Positions 1-5,793 of a stretch of 8,039 nucleotides of DNA are shown in pieces. This DNA is from Actinomyces sp. (GTDB lineage: Bacteria > Actinomycetota > Actinomycetes > Actinomycetales > Actinomycetaceae). Location: assembly GCA_012837655.1 (NCBI GenBank), contig DUQT01000092.1, positions 1 through 8,039 of the forward strand. The letters are read 5' to 3'. Made by a program: the position numbers and the translations under genes. Numbering within the stretch: position 1 is the first letter of the stretch; each line of letters begins with the position of its first letter. Below the pieces are notes generated by a model. The model ran no database searches and was not told the origin of the DNA. It worked only from the letters and a program-made list of their open reading frames with translations.

Positions 1-175
1 TTTTCACGACTTTACGTCCAAACGGCCACAGCACGTATAGTGCCATCCGGAATGATGCGACGCCCGCCGGGATCGTGATGATTGGGATCATCGCGATGAG
101 ACCGAACAAGATGTACATCAAGAAGAGCTCAAATCCGGCGAAAACCAGCCAAATGATGTTTAGGATTGTGCGCAT
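1..175 (-). CDS. yccF: YccF-family inner membrane protein, N-terminal part (3' end beyond window)
   Basis: The first 58 residues are visible, starting MRTILNIIWLVFAGF. The segment is almost entirely hydrophobic (about residues 5-45) and closes with LYVLWPFGRKVVK. This matches the first of the two repeated units of YccF/DUF307 proteins, whose signature is an N-terminal RxxLNxxWL stretch and a late LWPFGR motif. Family members are small membrane proteins of poorly known function, so no reaction can be assigned. The ATG has a GGAG Shine-Dalgarno about 6 nt upstream. It lies 18 bp after the yggS stop on the same strand, so it is probably the last or a later gene of an lplA-yggS-yccF transcript. 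The second YccF unit and the stop codon lie outside the window. Family call is firm; function is unknown. Confidence 0.8.
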   Translation of the reverse strand, partial: MRTILNIIWLVFAGFELFLMYILFGLIAMIPIITIPAGVASFRMALYVLWPFGRKVVK

Positions 176-193
176 CGATTTCTCCGTGAAGTT

Positions 194-910
194 CTAGTTG
201 CGGGGTCCGAAAACGGCGGATCCCATGCGGATTCTGGTTGCTCCCTCTGCGATCGCGAGCACGTAGTCGCTGGTCATTCCCATCGACAGTTCGCGCGCGT
301 CTGCAAGGTTCGGCAACGACAGTGCGGCGTCGCGAATCTTGCGCAAATCAGAAAACGATCTGCGTACCAGTTCCTCGTCGTGGGTATGCGCGCCGATCGT
401 CATGAATCCGATTACGTGCAGCTTTTCAAAGTCGGCGATCTGCTGCGCCACATCCAGGGCTTCGCGCGGATGCGCACCGGACTTGGATTCCTCGCCGGAG
501 GTGTTCACCTGGATCATTATGTCCAGCGGCTCATCAGAGCGAACCCGCTTGTTGATGGCCTCCGCCAATCGCACGGAATCAACCGTTTCAATCTGGTCAA
601 CGACGCGCAGAACCTTGTTGATCTTGTTGGTCTGCAGCGGCCCAATCATGGTTGTTGTCAGATTTTCGAGGTCGAGTTCGCGAAGGTACGGAGTTGTGAC
701 CTCTGCTTCTTGCACGCGGTTTTGTCCCATGATTACGGGCCGACCGTGTTTGATGAGTTCGCGAGCTGCGACCTCACATTCTTCAACGCTACGGGTCTTA
801 ATAGCTAGTTCCAGGTCGACGTCTTCGGCGCTGCGGCCTGCGGCGCGTGCGGCTTTGTCGAGGTTTTCTAGAACTTGCTCAAGCTGGATGGAAATATGTG
901 AAGTAGGCAT
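194..910 (-). CDS. yggS: YggS/PLPBP-family pyridoxal-phosphate homeostasis protein
   Basis: This 238-residue protein is the usual length for the YggS/YBL036C family, a single-domain alanine-racemase-like TIM barrel that binds PLP but has no known catalytic activity. It is thought to buffer free PLP and to influence amino-acid and 2-oxo-acid pools in the cytoplasm. Visible landmarks are the PLP lysine K38 in LAIKT, the NRVQE segment at 64-68, IGPLQTNK at 89-96, VNTSGEESKSG around 135-145, GFMTIGAH at 168-175, and the phosphate-binding end SMGMTSDY followed by GATRIRMGSAVFG at 223-235. The usual GEN triplet is GQN here (Q63). The ATG at 910 is preceded by AAAGAGA; the TATCCT hexamer just upstream could also be an internal -10. 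The gene sits 44 bp after lplA and 18 bp before yccF on the same strand, suggesting an operon. Family assignment is confident. Confidence 0.93.
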   Translation of the reverse strand: MPTSHISIQLEQVLENLDKAARAAGRSAEDVDLELAIKTRSVEECEVAARELIKHGRPVIMGQNRVQEAEVTTPYLRELDLENLTTTMIGPLQTNKINKVLRVVDQIETVDSVRLAEAINKRVRSDEPLDIMIQVNTSGEESKSGAHPREALDVAQQIADFEKLHVIGFMTIGAHTHDEELVRRSFSDLRKIRDAALSLPNLADARELSMGMTSDYVLAIAEGATRIRMGSAVFGPRN

Positions 911-954
911 GTCTCTTTAAGGATAGTCCAACCTAGAATTCAAACTCCGAAATC

Positions 955-2004
955 TTACGGCAGGCGCTTGGTCCAGGCTTCGGTTGCGAACTTTTCGTCA
1001 GCGCGCTTCTTAGCGTTTTCGATGTCTTGCTCGGTAATTTCGCCCTTGGTCGCACCGTATTTTTGCTCGAAGTGGTCAAGGAACACGTCGATGATTTCTT
1101 CGCGCGGCATACCGGTTTGCGACTTCATAGGATCCACGCGCTTCACTGCGGAACGCGTGCCCTTGTCCCTCATCTTTTCGCGGCCGATGCGCAGGGTTTC
1201 AAGCATCTTCTGCGCGTCAATGTCGTAGGACATGGTCACGTGGTGAACCATGTATCCGTTCGCGAAACGCTTCTGCGCAGCGCCACCGATCTTGCCGAGT
1301 TCTGAAGAAATATCGTTCAGCGGAACGTAGTGGGCCTTCACGCCAACCTTTTCCAGGGCTTCCATGCACCATTCGTCAAGGAACGGGTAGGACTCCTCAA
1401 ATGACAGTCCGTCAACCAGGCCGGTCGGGATAACCAGTGAGTAGGTGACGCAGTTTCCAGGCTCCATGAACATCGCGCCGCCACCCGTGATGCGTCGGCT
1501 CACGATGATGTCGTGCTTCTTAATACCTTCTTCATCGATTTCGTTCGAGTAGGACTGGAACGAACCAATCACAATCTGGGGAGCATTCCACTCCCAAATG
1601 CGCATGAATGGCTTTCGACGTCCCGCAGCCACGTCCTCAACAAGCGTTTCATCCATTGCCACATTCAACATGGGGTCAACGGAAGGCCCGTGGATAACGT
1701 CAAAATCTATATCGTCCCAATCGAGGGCGTGGCCGAGTGCGCGACGCACCGCAATCGCAACCCCGTGGGTGGTTAGGCCGAAAAGAACGTCAGTTGGGAG
1801 GACGGAGTTGTCCATCGCCTCTTGGATTTGCTGTGCTGACGAGCCGGCTGGCAGACCTTCAACGGCGCTTGTCATGCGCTCCAGGGCTTCATCGGGTTCA
1901 AGGAAGAAGTCACCCGAAATTCGCACATCGGTTAGGACGTCATCTTCGACATCAAGGTCAACTACAACTAGCTTGCCACCAGGGACTTTATATTCACCAT
2001 GCAT
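955..2004 (-). CDS. lplA: Lipoate-protein ligase (LplA family) with N-terminal accessory domain
   Basis: The predicted enzyme (349 residues) activates lipoate with ATP and attaches it to a lysine of lipoyl domains of 2-oxoacid dehydrogenases or GcvH. Residues 1 to about 90 (opening MHGEYKVPGGKLVVVDLDV) resemble the lipoate-ligase C-terminal/accessory domain, here placed at the N-terminus. Residues about 100-345 form the BPL/LPL catalytic domain. Visible motifs are RRITGGG at 170-176, the following GNCVTYS stretch, KIGGAAQKR with the expected catalytic lysine K238, and HHVTM at 254-258. In E. coli LplA the accessory domain is C-terminal, so the order is permuted; separate or permuted forms are known in archaea and actinobacteria. 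The ATG at 2004 gives the complete accessory domain; no strong canonical Shine-Dalgarno precedes it, but a TAGGAT -10-like hexamer lies exactly where a leaderless start would need it. An octanoyltransferase-type role cannot be excluded from sequence alone. Confidence 0.88.
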   Translation of the reverse strand: MHGEYKVPGGKLVVVDLDVEDDVLTDVRISGDFFLEPDEALERMTSAVEGLPAGSSAQQIQEAMDNSVLPTDVLFGLTTHGVAIAVRRALGHALDWDDIDFDVIHGPSVDPMLNVAMDETLVEDVAAGRRKPFMRIWEWNAPQIVIGSFQSYSNEIDEEGIKKHDIIVSRRITGGGAMFMEPGNCVTYSLVIPTGLVDGLSFEESYPFLDEWCMEALEKVGVKAHYVPLNDISSELGKIGGAAQKRFANGYMVHHVTMSYDIDAQKMLETLRIGREKMRDKGTRSAVKRVDPMKSQTGMPREEIIDVFLDHFEQKYGATKGEITEQDIENAKKRADEKFATEAWTKRLP

Positions 2005-2010
2005 GCCTTC

Positions 2011-2041
2011 ATCCTATTGGCATTTGCATGTCCTTGACCAA
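2011..2041 (-). promoter_or_regulatory. Candidate lplA promoter with leaderless-type spacing
   Basis: On the minus strand TAGGAT (2016-2011) fits the TAnnnT -10 pattern common in actinobacteria. Six bases separate it from the A of the lplA ATG (2004), so transcription would begin on the start codon itself. A weak -35 candidate TTGGTC lies at 2041-2036 with a long 19-bp spacer. The competing reading is that the GGATGAAGG bases act as a poor ribosome-binding site within a longer leader. Confidence 0.4.
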
Positions 2042-2110
2042 CCGGGAATTCCGCGCTGCGGTTGCTCATTTCGAGATGCGGTCATAGCCTCGGACAATTA
2101 ACAGGATGCA

Positions 2111-2116
2111 TAGACT
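2111..2116 (+). promoter_or_regulatory. Weak candidate -10 hexamer for ilvD
   Basis: TAGACT matches four of six positions of the -10 consensus and would start a leader of roughly 28 nt that includes the ilvD ribosome-binding site. GGACA at 2092-2096 is a partial -35, but only 14 bp away, which is too close for standard spacing. No leader peptide rich in branched-chain residues and no T-box-like structure is evident in the 146-bp spacer. Confidence 0.25.
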
Positions 2117-2139
2117 GATAAAGACAAATCCACGGTTTT

Positions 2140-2145
2140 AGGAGG
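2140..2145 (+). promoter_or_regulatory. Perfect Shine-Dalgarno site of ilvD
   Basis: AGGAGG lies 5 nt before the ATG at 2151 and fixes the ilvD start. It is among the strongest ribosome-binding sites in the window, consistent with high expression of a biosynthetic enzyme. Confidence 0.8.
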
Positions 2146-2150
2146 CAGTC

Positions 2151-4028
2151 ATGGCATTCCCCCTGCGGTCACGGACGTCAACATCTGGACGCAACATGGC
2201 GGGAGCGCGCTCACTTTGGCGCGCGACTGGTATGGAAGATTCCGATTTTGGGAAACCGATTGTCGCGATTGCGAACTCGTTTACGCAGTTCGTACCGGGA
2301 CACGTTCACCTGCGAAATGTGGGGCAGATCGTAGCCGATGCGATTAAGGAAGCCGGTGGCGTTTCCAAAGAGTTCAACACGATCGCCGTTGATGATGGCA
2401 TCGCGATGGGCCATTCGGGAATGCTGTACTCGCTACCTTCACGAGAGGTCATCGCAGATTCCGTTGAGTACATGGTGAACGCGCACTGCGCTGACGCCCT
2501 CGTGTGTGTTTCTAACTGCGACAAGATCACACCGGGCATGCTCCTTGCCTCGATGCGCCTAAATATTCCGACCGTGTTCGTCTCTGGCGGCCCGATGGAG
2601 GCCGGCAAGAATATCGATCCCGCCGCAATCATCGGTGATTCGAAGGACGGTCACGGGAACCTGATTACGGTCATGAACGCGACCGCGGATGACAGCATTT
2701 CTGATGAGAAACTCCTTGAAATCGAGCGCCTCGCCTGCCCGACGTGCGGGTCGTGTTCTGGAATGTTCACCGCGAACTCGATGAACTGTCTAACGGAGGC
2801 GCTCGGCCTGTCCCTACCCGGAAACGGGTCGACACTGGCAACGCATGAAGCCCGTCGCGGCCTTTTCGAAGAAGCGGGCCGTCGCGTAATCGAACTTTCG
2901 AATCGTTATTACAACGACGAGGACGAGTCTGTGCTGCCTCGAAGCATTGCTACGCGCGACGCGTTTGAAAACGCGATGACGCTGGACATGGCGATGGGTG
3001 GATCTTCGAACACGGTTTTGCACCTGCTGGCCGCGGCAACCGAGGCCGGCGTTGATTTTGACATTGACGACATCGGCAACCTGGGCGACACGGTTCCCAC
3101 GCTGTCGAAGGTCGCACCAAACCACAATGACTACCACATGGAAGACGTTCACCGTGCTGGCGGTATTCCCGCACTGCTCGGCGAGCTGAACCGGGCGGGC
3201 CTGTTAAATGATTCGGTTCATACGGTCCACTCCCCCGACTTGAAGTCGTGGCTGGACAAGTGGGACATCCGCGGTGGAAATCCGTCGCCAGAAGCGCTGG
3301 AGCTGTTCTCCGCTGCGCCTGGAAACGTGCGCACGACGGAGCCCTTTTCTACGAATAATCGTTGGAAGGACCTTGACACCGACGCTGAATCCGGATGCAT
3401 CCGCAGCGTCGAGCACGCCTACATGGCTAACGGTGGTCTGACCGTCCTTCATGGCAACATTGCCCCTGACGGCGCAGTTATCAAGGCTGCGGGAATCGAC
3501 GAGGAACTCTTCCACTTCGAAGGCGAAGCCATCGTCTTTGAGTCCCAGGAAGAAGCGATCGAAAAGATCCTGAACAAGACCGTTAAGGAAGGCCACGTTG
3601 TAGTCATCCGCTACGAGGGCCCATCGGGCGGTCCGGGCATGCAAGAAATGCTGTACCCGACCTCGTTCATCAAGGGCCGCGGTCTTGGCAAGAAGGTCGC
3701 CCTGATCACCGACGGCCGTTTCAGCGGCGGCACCTCCGGCATCTCGGTGGGTCACATTTCCCCAGAAGCTGCAGCCGGCGGTCTAATCGGCCTCATTGAA
3801 GATGGCGACAAGATCGTCATCGACGTCAACGATCGTCTACTACATTTGGACGTTGACGAGGGCGAGCTTGAGCGTCGCCGTGAAGCTCAAGAGGCGCGGG
3901 AAAATCCGTGGACTCCGAAGGAGCGCCAACGTGAAGTTTCTGATGCCCTGAAGCTTTACGCGATGACGGCAACATCAGCTTCAACTGGAGCCGCGCGCGA
4001 TGTTTCCCTAGTACAGAGAAAGCGCTAA
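2151..4028 (+). CDS. ilvD: Dihydroxy-acid dehydratase (long, E. coli-like form)
   Basis: IlvD dehydrates 2,3-dihydroxy-3-methylbutanoate and -pentanoate to the 2-oxo acids that precede valine/leucine and isoleucine. It is a cytoplasmic iron-sulfur enzyme. The 625 residues cover the complete IlvD/Edd fold at the length of the E. coli-type enzyme. Visible motifs are DDGIAMGHSG at 81-90 (Mg-binding acidic pair D81-D82), SNCDKITPG at 121-129 with cluster cysteine C123 and the metal-site lysine K125, CPTCGSCSGMF at 196-206, AMGGSSNTVLH at 281-291, YEGPSGGPGMQEM at 488-500, and GRFSGGTSG at 522-530. At the position where short [2Fe-2S] forms have a PxCNxH cysteine, this protein reads PGHVHL (49-54), as in E. 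coli-type enzymes. This suggests an oxygen-sensitive [4Fe-4S] cluster (inference). It is divergent from lplA and followed by a csbD-like gene after 120 bp. Confidence 0.97.
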   Translation: MAFPLRSRTSTSGRNMAGARSLWRATGMEDSDFGKPIVAIANSFTQFVPGHVHLRNVGQIVADAIKEAGGVSKEFNTIAVDDGIAMGHSGMLYSLPSREVIADSVEYMVNAHCADALVCVSNCDKITPGMLLASMRLNIPTVFVSGGPMEAGKNIDPAAIIGDSKDGHGNLITVMNATADDSISDEKLLEIERLACPTCGSCSGMFTANSMNCLTEALGLSLPGNGSTLATHEARRGLFEEAGRRVIELSNRYYNDEDESVLPRSIATRDAFENAMTLDMAMGGSSNTVLHLLAAATEAGVDFDIDDIGNLGDTVPTLSKVAPNHNDYHMEDVHRAGGIPALLGELNRAGLLNDSVHTVHSPDLKSWLDKWDIRGGNPSPEALELFSAAPGNVRTTEPFSTNNRWKDLDTDAESGCIRSVEHAYMANGGLTVLHGNIAPDGAVIKAAGIDEELFHFEGEAIVFESQEEAIEKILNKTVKEGHVVVIRYEGPSGGPGMQEMLYPTSFIKGRGLGKKVALITDGRFSGGTSGISVGHISPEAAAGGLIGLIEDGDKIVIDVNDRLLHLDVDEGELERRREAQEARENPWTPKERQREVSDALKLYAMTATSASTGAARDVSLVQRKR

Positions 4029-4040
4029 TCTTCACAAAAA

Positions 4041-4115
4041 GTGACAATTCTGGCGGCATTCAAGGCGTTTGGACGTAAAGTTCAGGAAGTTTTAAGGCGA
4101 ATCTACCAACATTGA
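4041..4115 (+). other. Short in-frame open stretch after ilvD; possible 24-residue basic peptide (doubtful)
   Basis: In the same frame as ilvD, the stretch after its TAA stop stays open until TGA at 4113-4115. From GTG at 4041 it would encode MTILAAFKAFGRKVQEVLRRIYQH, split here as MTILAAFKAFGR plus KVQEVLRRIYQH, a basic, roughly amphipathic helix-like peptide. There is no convincing Shine-Dalgarno before the GTG. A 28-codon open run at this GC content is not improbable by chance. It contains the FGRKV codons identical to those in yccF. I list it because it occupies most of the 120-bp ilvD-csbD spacer, not because I believe it is a gene. Confidence 0.12.
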
Positions 4116-4138
4116 AGACGTTCTGGTTTTCAATAGTT

Positions 4139-4144
4139 AGGAGA
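4139..4144 (+). promoter_or_regulatory. Shine-Dalgarno site of the csbD-like gene
   Basis: AGGAGA ends 4 nt before the ATG at 4149 and settles the start of this short gene. Confidence 0.7.
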
Positions 4145-4148
4145 AATC

Positions 4149-4358
4149 ATGGCAGAAGGCATGAAGGATAAGGTCACCGGTAAGGCTAAGGAAGTTGCTG
4201 GAGAAGTTTCCGGCGACAACGAGCTGAAGGCTGAAGGCCGCGCCGACCAGGCTGCCGGTAAGATCAAGGATTTCGCGGAAAAGGCCATGGATAAGGCAGA
4301 GGAAGCATCCGAGTCTGTCAAGGCCGGTGTGGACAAGATCCGCAAAGAGTTGAAGTAA
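4149..4358 (+). CDS. CsbD-family small stress-response protein
   Basis: This 69-residue, highly charged, cysteine-free protein begins MAEGMKDKVTGKAKEVAGEVSG and continues GDNELKAEGRADQAAGKIKD. This is the CsbD signature: a G-K-x-K-E-x-x-G opening, then N-x-L-x-x-x-G-x-x-x-x-x-x-G-K. CsbD proteins are abundant small cytoplasmic proteins induced by general stress in Bacillus (sigma-B) and many other bacteria; their molecular role is unresolved. The C-terminal half (about 40-69) is a lysine/glutamate/alanine-rich helix without further motif. Length is typical. AGGAGA 4 nt before the ATG fixes the start. It lies 120 bp after ilvD and ends at its own strong terminator, so it may be read from ilvD or from a promoter of its own. 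I found no clear alternative-sigma-factor promoter in the spacer. Confidence 0.9.
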   Translation: MAEGMKDKVTGKAKEVAGEVSGDNELKAEGRADQAAGKIKDFAEKAMDKAEEASESVKAGVDKIRKELK

Positions 4359-4370
4359 CTACAGACTTCT

Positions 4371-4406
4371 AAGTGGAGGGGCAACTTCGGTTGCCCCTCC
4401 ACTTTT
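4371..4406 (+). terminator. Strong rho-independent terminator of the csbD-like gene
   Basis: A perfect 15-bp stem (4371-4385 with 4390-4404, arms AAGTGGAGGGGCAAC and its complement) is capped by a TTCG tetraloop closed by C-G, the exceptionally stable C(UUCG)G type. It runs into TTTT at 4403-4406. It sits 13 bp after the CsbD stop. It also lies downstream of the converging ilvE gene and may stop that transcript as well, although on the minus strand it is not followed by a T-tract. Confidence 0.93.
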
Positions 4407-4438
4407 GTTGACGGCTTACTCTTGAATGCGTGTGGCCC

Positions 4439-5593
4439 CTATGCCAAACGGTAGAGCCAGTTGTATGGGTCGGGCTCGTGACCGTTTTGGATGCCGGTTA
4501 GCTGGTTGTAGACCGACACTGCGAAGTCAGACTTGCCAAGCTCGACCTCGAAGTCTTCTGATGCTAGACGACCGATCGGCGTTACGACGGCAGCGGTGCC
4601 GCACGCGAACATTTCGGTGACCTCGCCCTTGCGGATGTCATCGACTAGCTCGTCCAGGGCGATCAGCGATTCAAATACCGGCGTTCCCCTGTCGCGCAAC
4701 ATGCGGATAATCGCGGACCTGGTGGAGCCTTCCAGGATGGTGCCCGTAAGCTTTGATGTGACCACGGAGCCGTCCTTGCGAACGACGAACACGTTCATGC
4801 CGCCTAGCTCTTCGAGGTAGCGTTCCTCGCGAGCATCTAGGAAGCACACCTGGTCAAAGCCCTTTTCGGCGGCTTCTTGCTGCGGCAACAGTGAGGACGC
4901 GTAGTTACCCGCGGTCTTCGCTGCACCGGTTCCTCCCGGTCCTGCGCGGTGGAAGTTGCGGGTCACCCAGATTGACACCGGCTTCATTCCGCCCTCGAAG
5001 TATGCGCCAACGGGGCTGGCGATCATGAGGTACGTGTTTTCGCGGGCGGCGTGCACGCCCAGGAACGGTTCGGAGGCGAACATGAAGGGGCGAAGGTACA
5101 GGGAGGTGCCCTCCCCGGTTGGAACCCAGCGTTCATCTTCGCGAACAACCTGCACGACTGAAGCGATGAAGTCCTCAACGGGGATTTCCGGTAGCGCCAG
5201 TCGACGCGCGGAAGCGTTGAAGCGGGCCGCGTTGTAGCCGGGTCTGAACGTCCAGATGGAGCCGTCGTCGTGGCGGTAGGCCTTCATGCCCTCGAAGATT
5301 TCCTGCCCGTAGTGCAGAATCGCGGCCGCGGGTGAAAGTGACAGCGGTCCGTAGGGGACGATTTCCTTGTCGTGCCAGCCGCGCCCCACCGTCCAAATCG
5401 CGCGCGCCATGTGGTCGGAGAACTGCATTCCAAACTTGAGGTCCGACATCGCGGCCTTCCAGTCCGCTTCACTCGTCAGATTCGGGTGCGGCAACACCTT
5501 AAATCGGGCGGCGACGTCGTCAGCGGGAGGGAGCACTCGCGACCCCGCAGTTTCCAACTCCGTAGGTGTGTGCTTCAGACCGTCGTTAGCCAT
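4439..5593 (-). CDS. ilvE: Branched-chain amino-acid aminotransferase
   Basis: IlvE is the PLP-dependent, fold-type IV (class IV) aminotransferase that transfers the amino group between glutamate and the branched-chain 2-oxo acids, the last step of isoleucine, valine and leucine synthesis and the first of their breakdown. At 384 residues it belongs to the longer actinobacterial/eukaryotic BCAT subgroup rather than the roughly 310-residue E. coli form. Visible landmarks are FGxxFSDHM at 54-62, LHYGQEIFEGMKAYR at 93-107, YLRPFMFASEPFLGV at 166-180, the PLP lysine K226 in GAAKTAGNYASSL, ELGGMNVFVV at 262-271, the phosphate-binding TILEGSTRSAI at 285-295, and FACGTAAVVTPIG at 329-341. The ATG at 5593 has AGAGAAGAG about 8 nt upstream. 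leuB is on the same strand 200 bp upstream, but a hairpin follows leuB, so ilvE probably also has its own promoter. Confidence 0.97.
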   Translation of the reverse strand: MANDGLKHTPTELETAGSRVLPPADDVAARFKVLPHPNLTSEADWKAAMSDLKFGMQFSDHMARAIWTVGRGWHDKEIVPYGPLSLSPAAAILHYGQEIFEGMKAYRHDDGSIWTFRPGYNAARFNASARRLALPEIPVEDFIASVVQVVREDERWVPTGEGTSLYLRPFMFASEPFLGVHAARENTYLMIASPVGAYFEGGMKPVSIWVTRNFHRAGPGGTGAAKTAGNYASSLLPQQEAAEKGFDQVCFLDAREERYLEELGGMNVFVVRKDGSVVTSKLTGTILEGSTRSAIIRMLRDRGTPVFESLIALDELVDDIRKGEVTEMFACGTAAVVTPIGRLASEDFEVELGKSDFAVSVYNQLTGIQNGHEPDPYNWLYRLA

Positions 5594-5651
5594 TTGCTGT
5601 CTCTTCTCTAGTTTCTAGTTATCGTGAATGATTCGTATCGTTGCTATTTTA

Positions 5652-5669
5652 GGCCGAACCGGCCGGCCG
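5652..5669. repeat. GC-rich palindromic block upstream of ilvE
   Basis: GGCCG-AAC-CGGCC (5652-5664) is a perfect 5-bp inverted repeat with a 3-nt spacer, running directly into the GGCCGGCC palindrome (5661-5668). On the minus strand a TAAAAT -10-like hexamer (5650-5645) adjoins the block, so it lies where a regulator or hairpin could act on ilvE. No known operator is recognised. Confidence 0.35.
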
Positions 5670-5726
5670 ATATTGAGCTTTCTTCAATCCTGAGTTTTCG
5701 TCCAACGCCGAGCGTGCGGTGACAAT

Positions 5727-5736
5727 CCGATATCGG
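5727..5736. promoter_or_regulatory. CCGATATCGG palindrome next to a TTGTCA -35-like hexamer
   Basis: A perfect 10-bp palindrome lies in the ilvE upstream region. Reading toward ilvE, it is immediately followed by ATTGTCA, in which TTGTCA matches five of six bases of the -35 consensus. I could not find a good -10 at 17 bp, so the promoter reading is weak; the palindrome itself is certain. A related CCGATATTG half-copy occurs at 5667-5675. Confidence 0.25.
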
Positions 5737-5773
5737 TATGTGCCTTCCCACGCCCCGGGCAGTTTCAGATTTC

Positions 5774-5790
5774 CGCCCCCTAATGGGGCG
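5774..5790 (-). terminator. Short GC hairpin just after leuB, possible weak terminator
   Basis: CGCCCC (5774-5779) pairs with GGGGCG (5785-5790) around a 5-nt loop, beginning 3 bp beyond the leuB stop. No T-run follows on the minus strand, so it would be a U-poor terminator or an mRNA-stabilising hairpin, allowing some read-through into ilvE. Confidence 0.45.
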
Positions 5791-5793
5791 CCT

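Noticed and set aside
339..920. Long plus-strand open frame opposite yggS, and a second one at 380-808
   Set aside because: Both lie antisense to a clearly recognisable yggS, have no ribosome-binding site, and translate to low-complexity serine/arginine-rich text typical of antisense shadows in GC-rich genes.
1598..2101. Plus-strand 167-codon open frame opposite the lplA 5' end
   Set aside because: It is antisense to conserved lplA motifs and its composition (serine, arginine, threonine) reflects the complementary codons; no start signal or family resemblance.
2005..2150. Possible ilv-type attenuator or T-box leader before ilvD
   Set aside because: The spacer holds no peptide rich in Leu/Val/Ile and no T-box-like consensus. 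The only small open frame seen is M-R-S-stop, and the only hairpin is a 4-bp CCGC/GCGG.
3204..3755. Minus-strand 183-codon open frame inside ilvD
   Set aside because: It overlaps the most conserved part of ilvD and has no domain resemblance or Shine-Dalgarno; an antisense shadow.
4029..4045. TTCAC-AAAAA-GTGAC-like hairpin after ilvD as a terminator
   Set aside because: The stem is only about 4-5 AT-containing pairs with no T-run after it, too weak to call a terminator.
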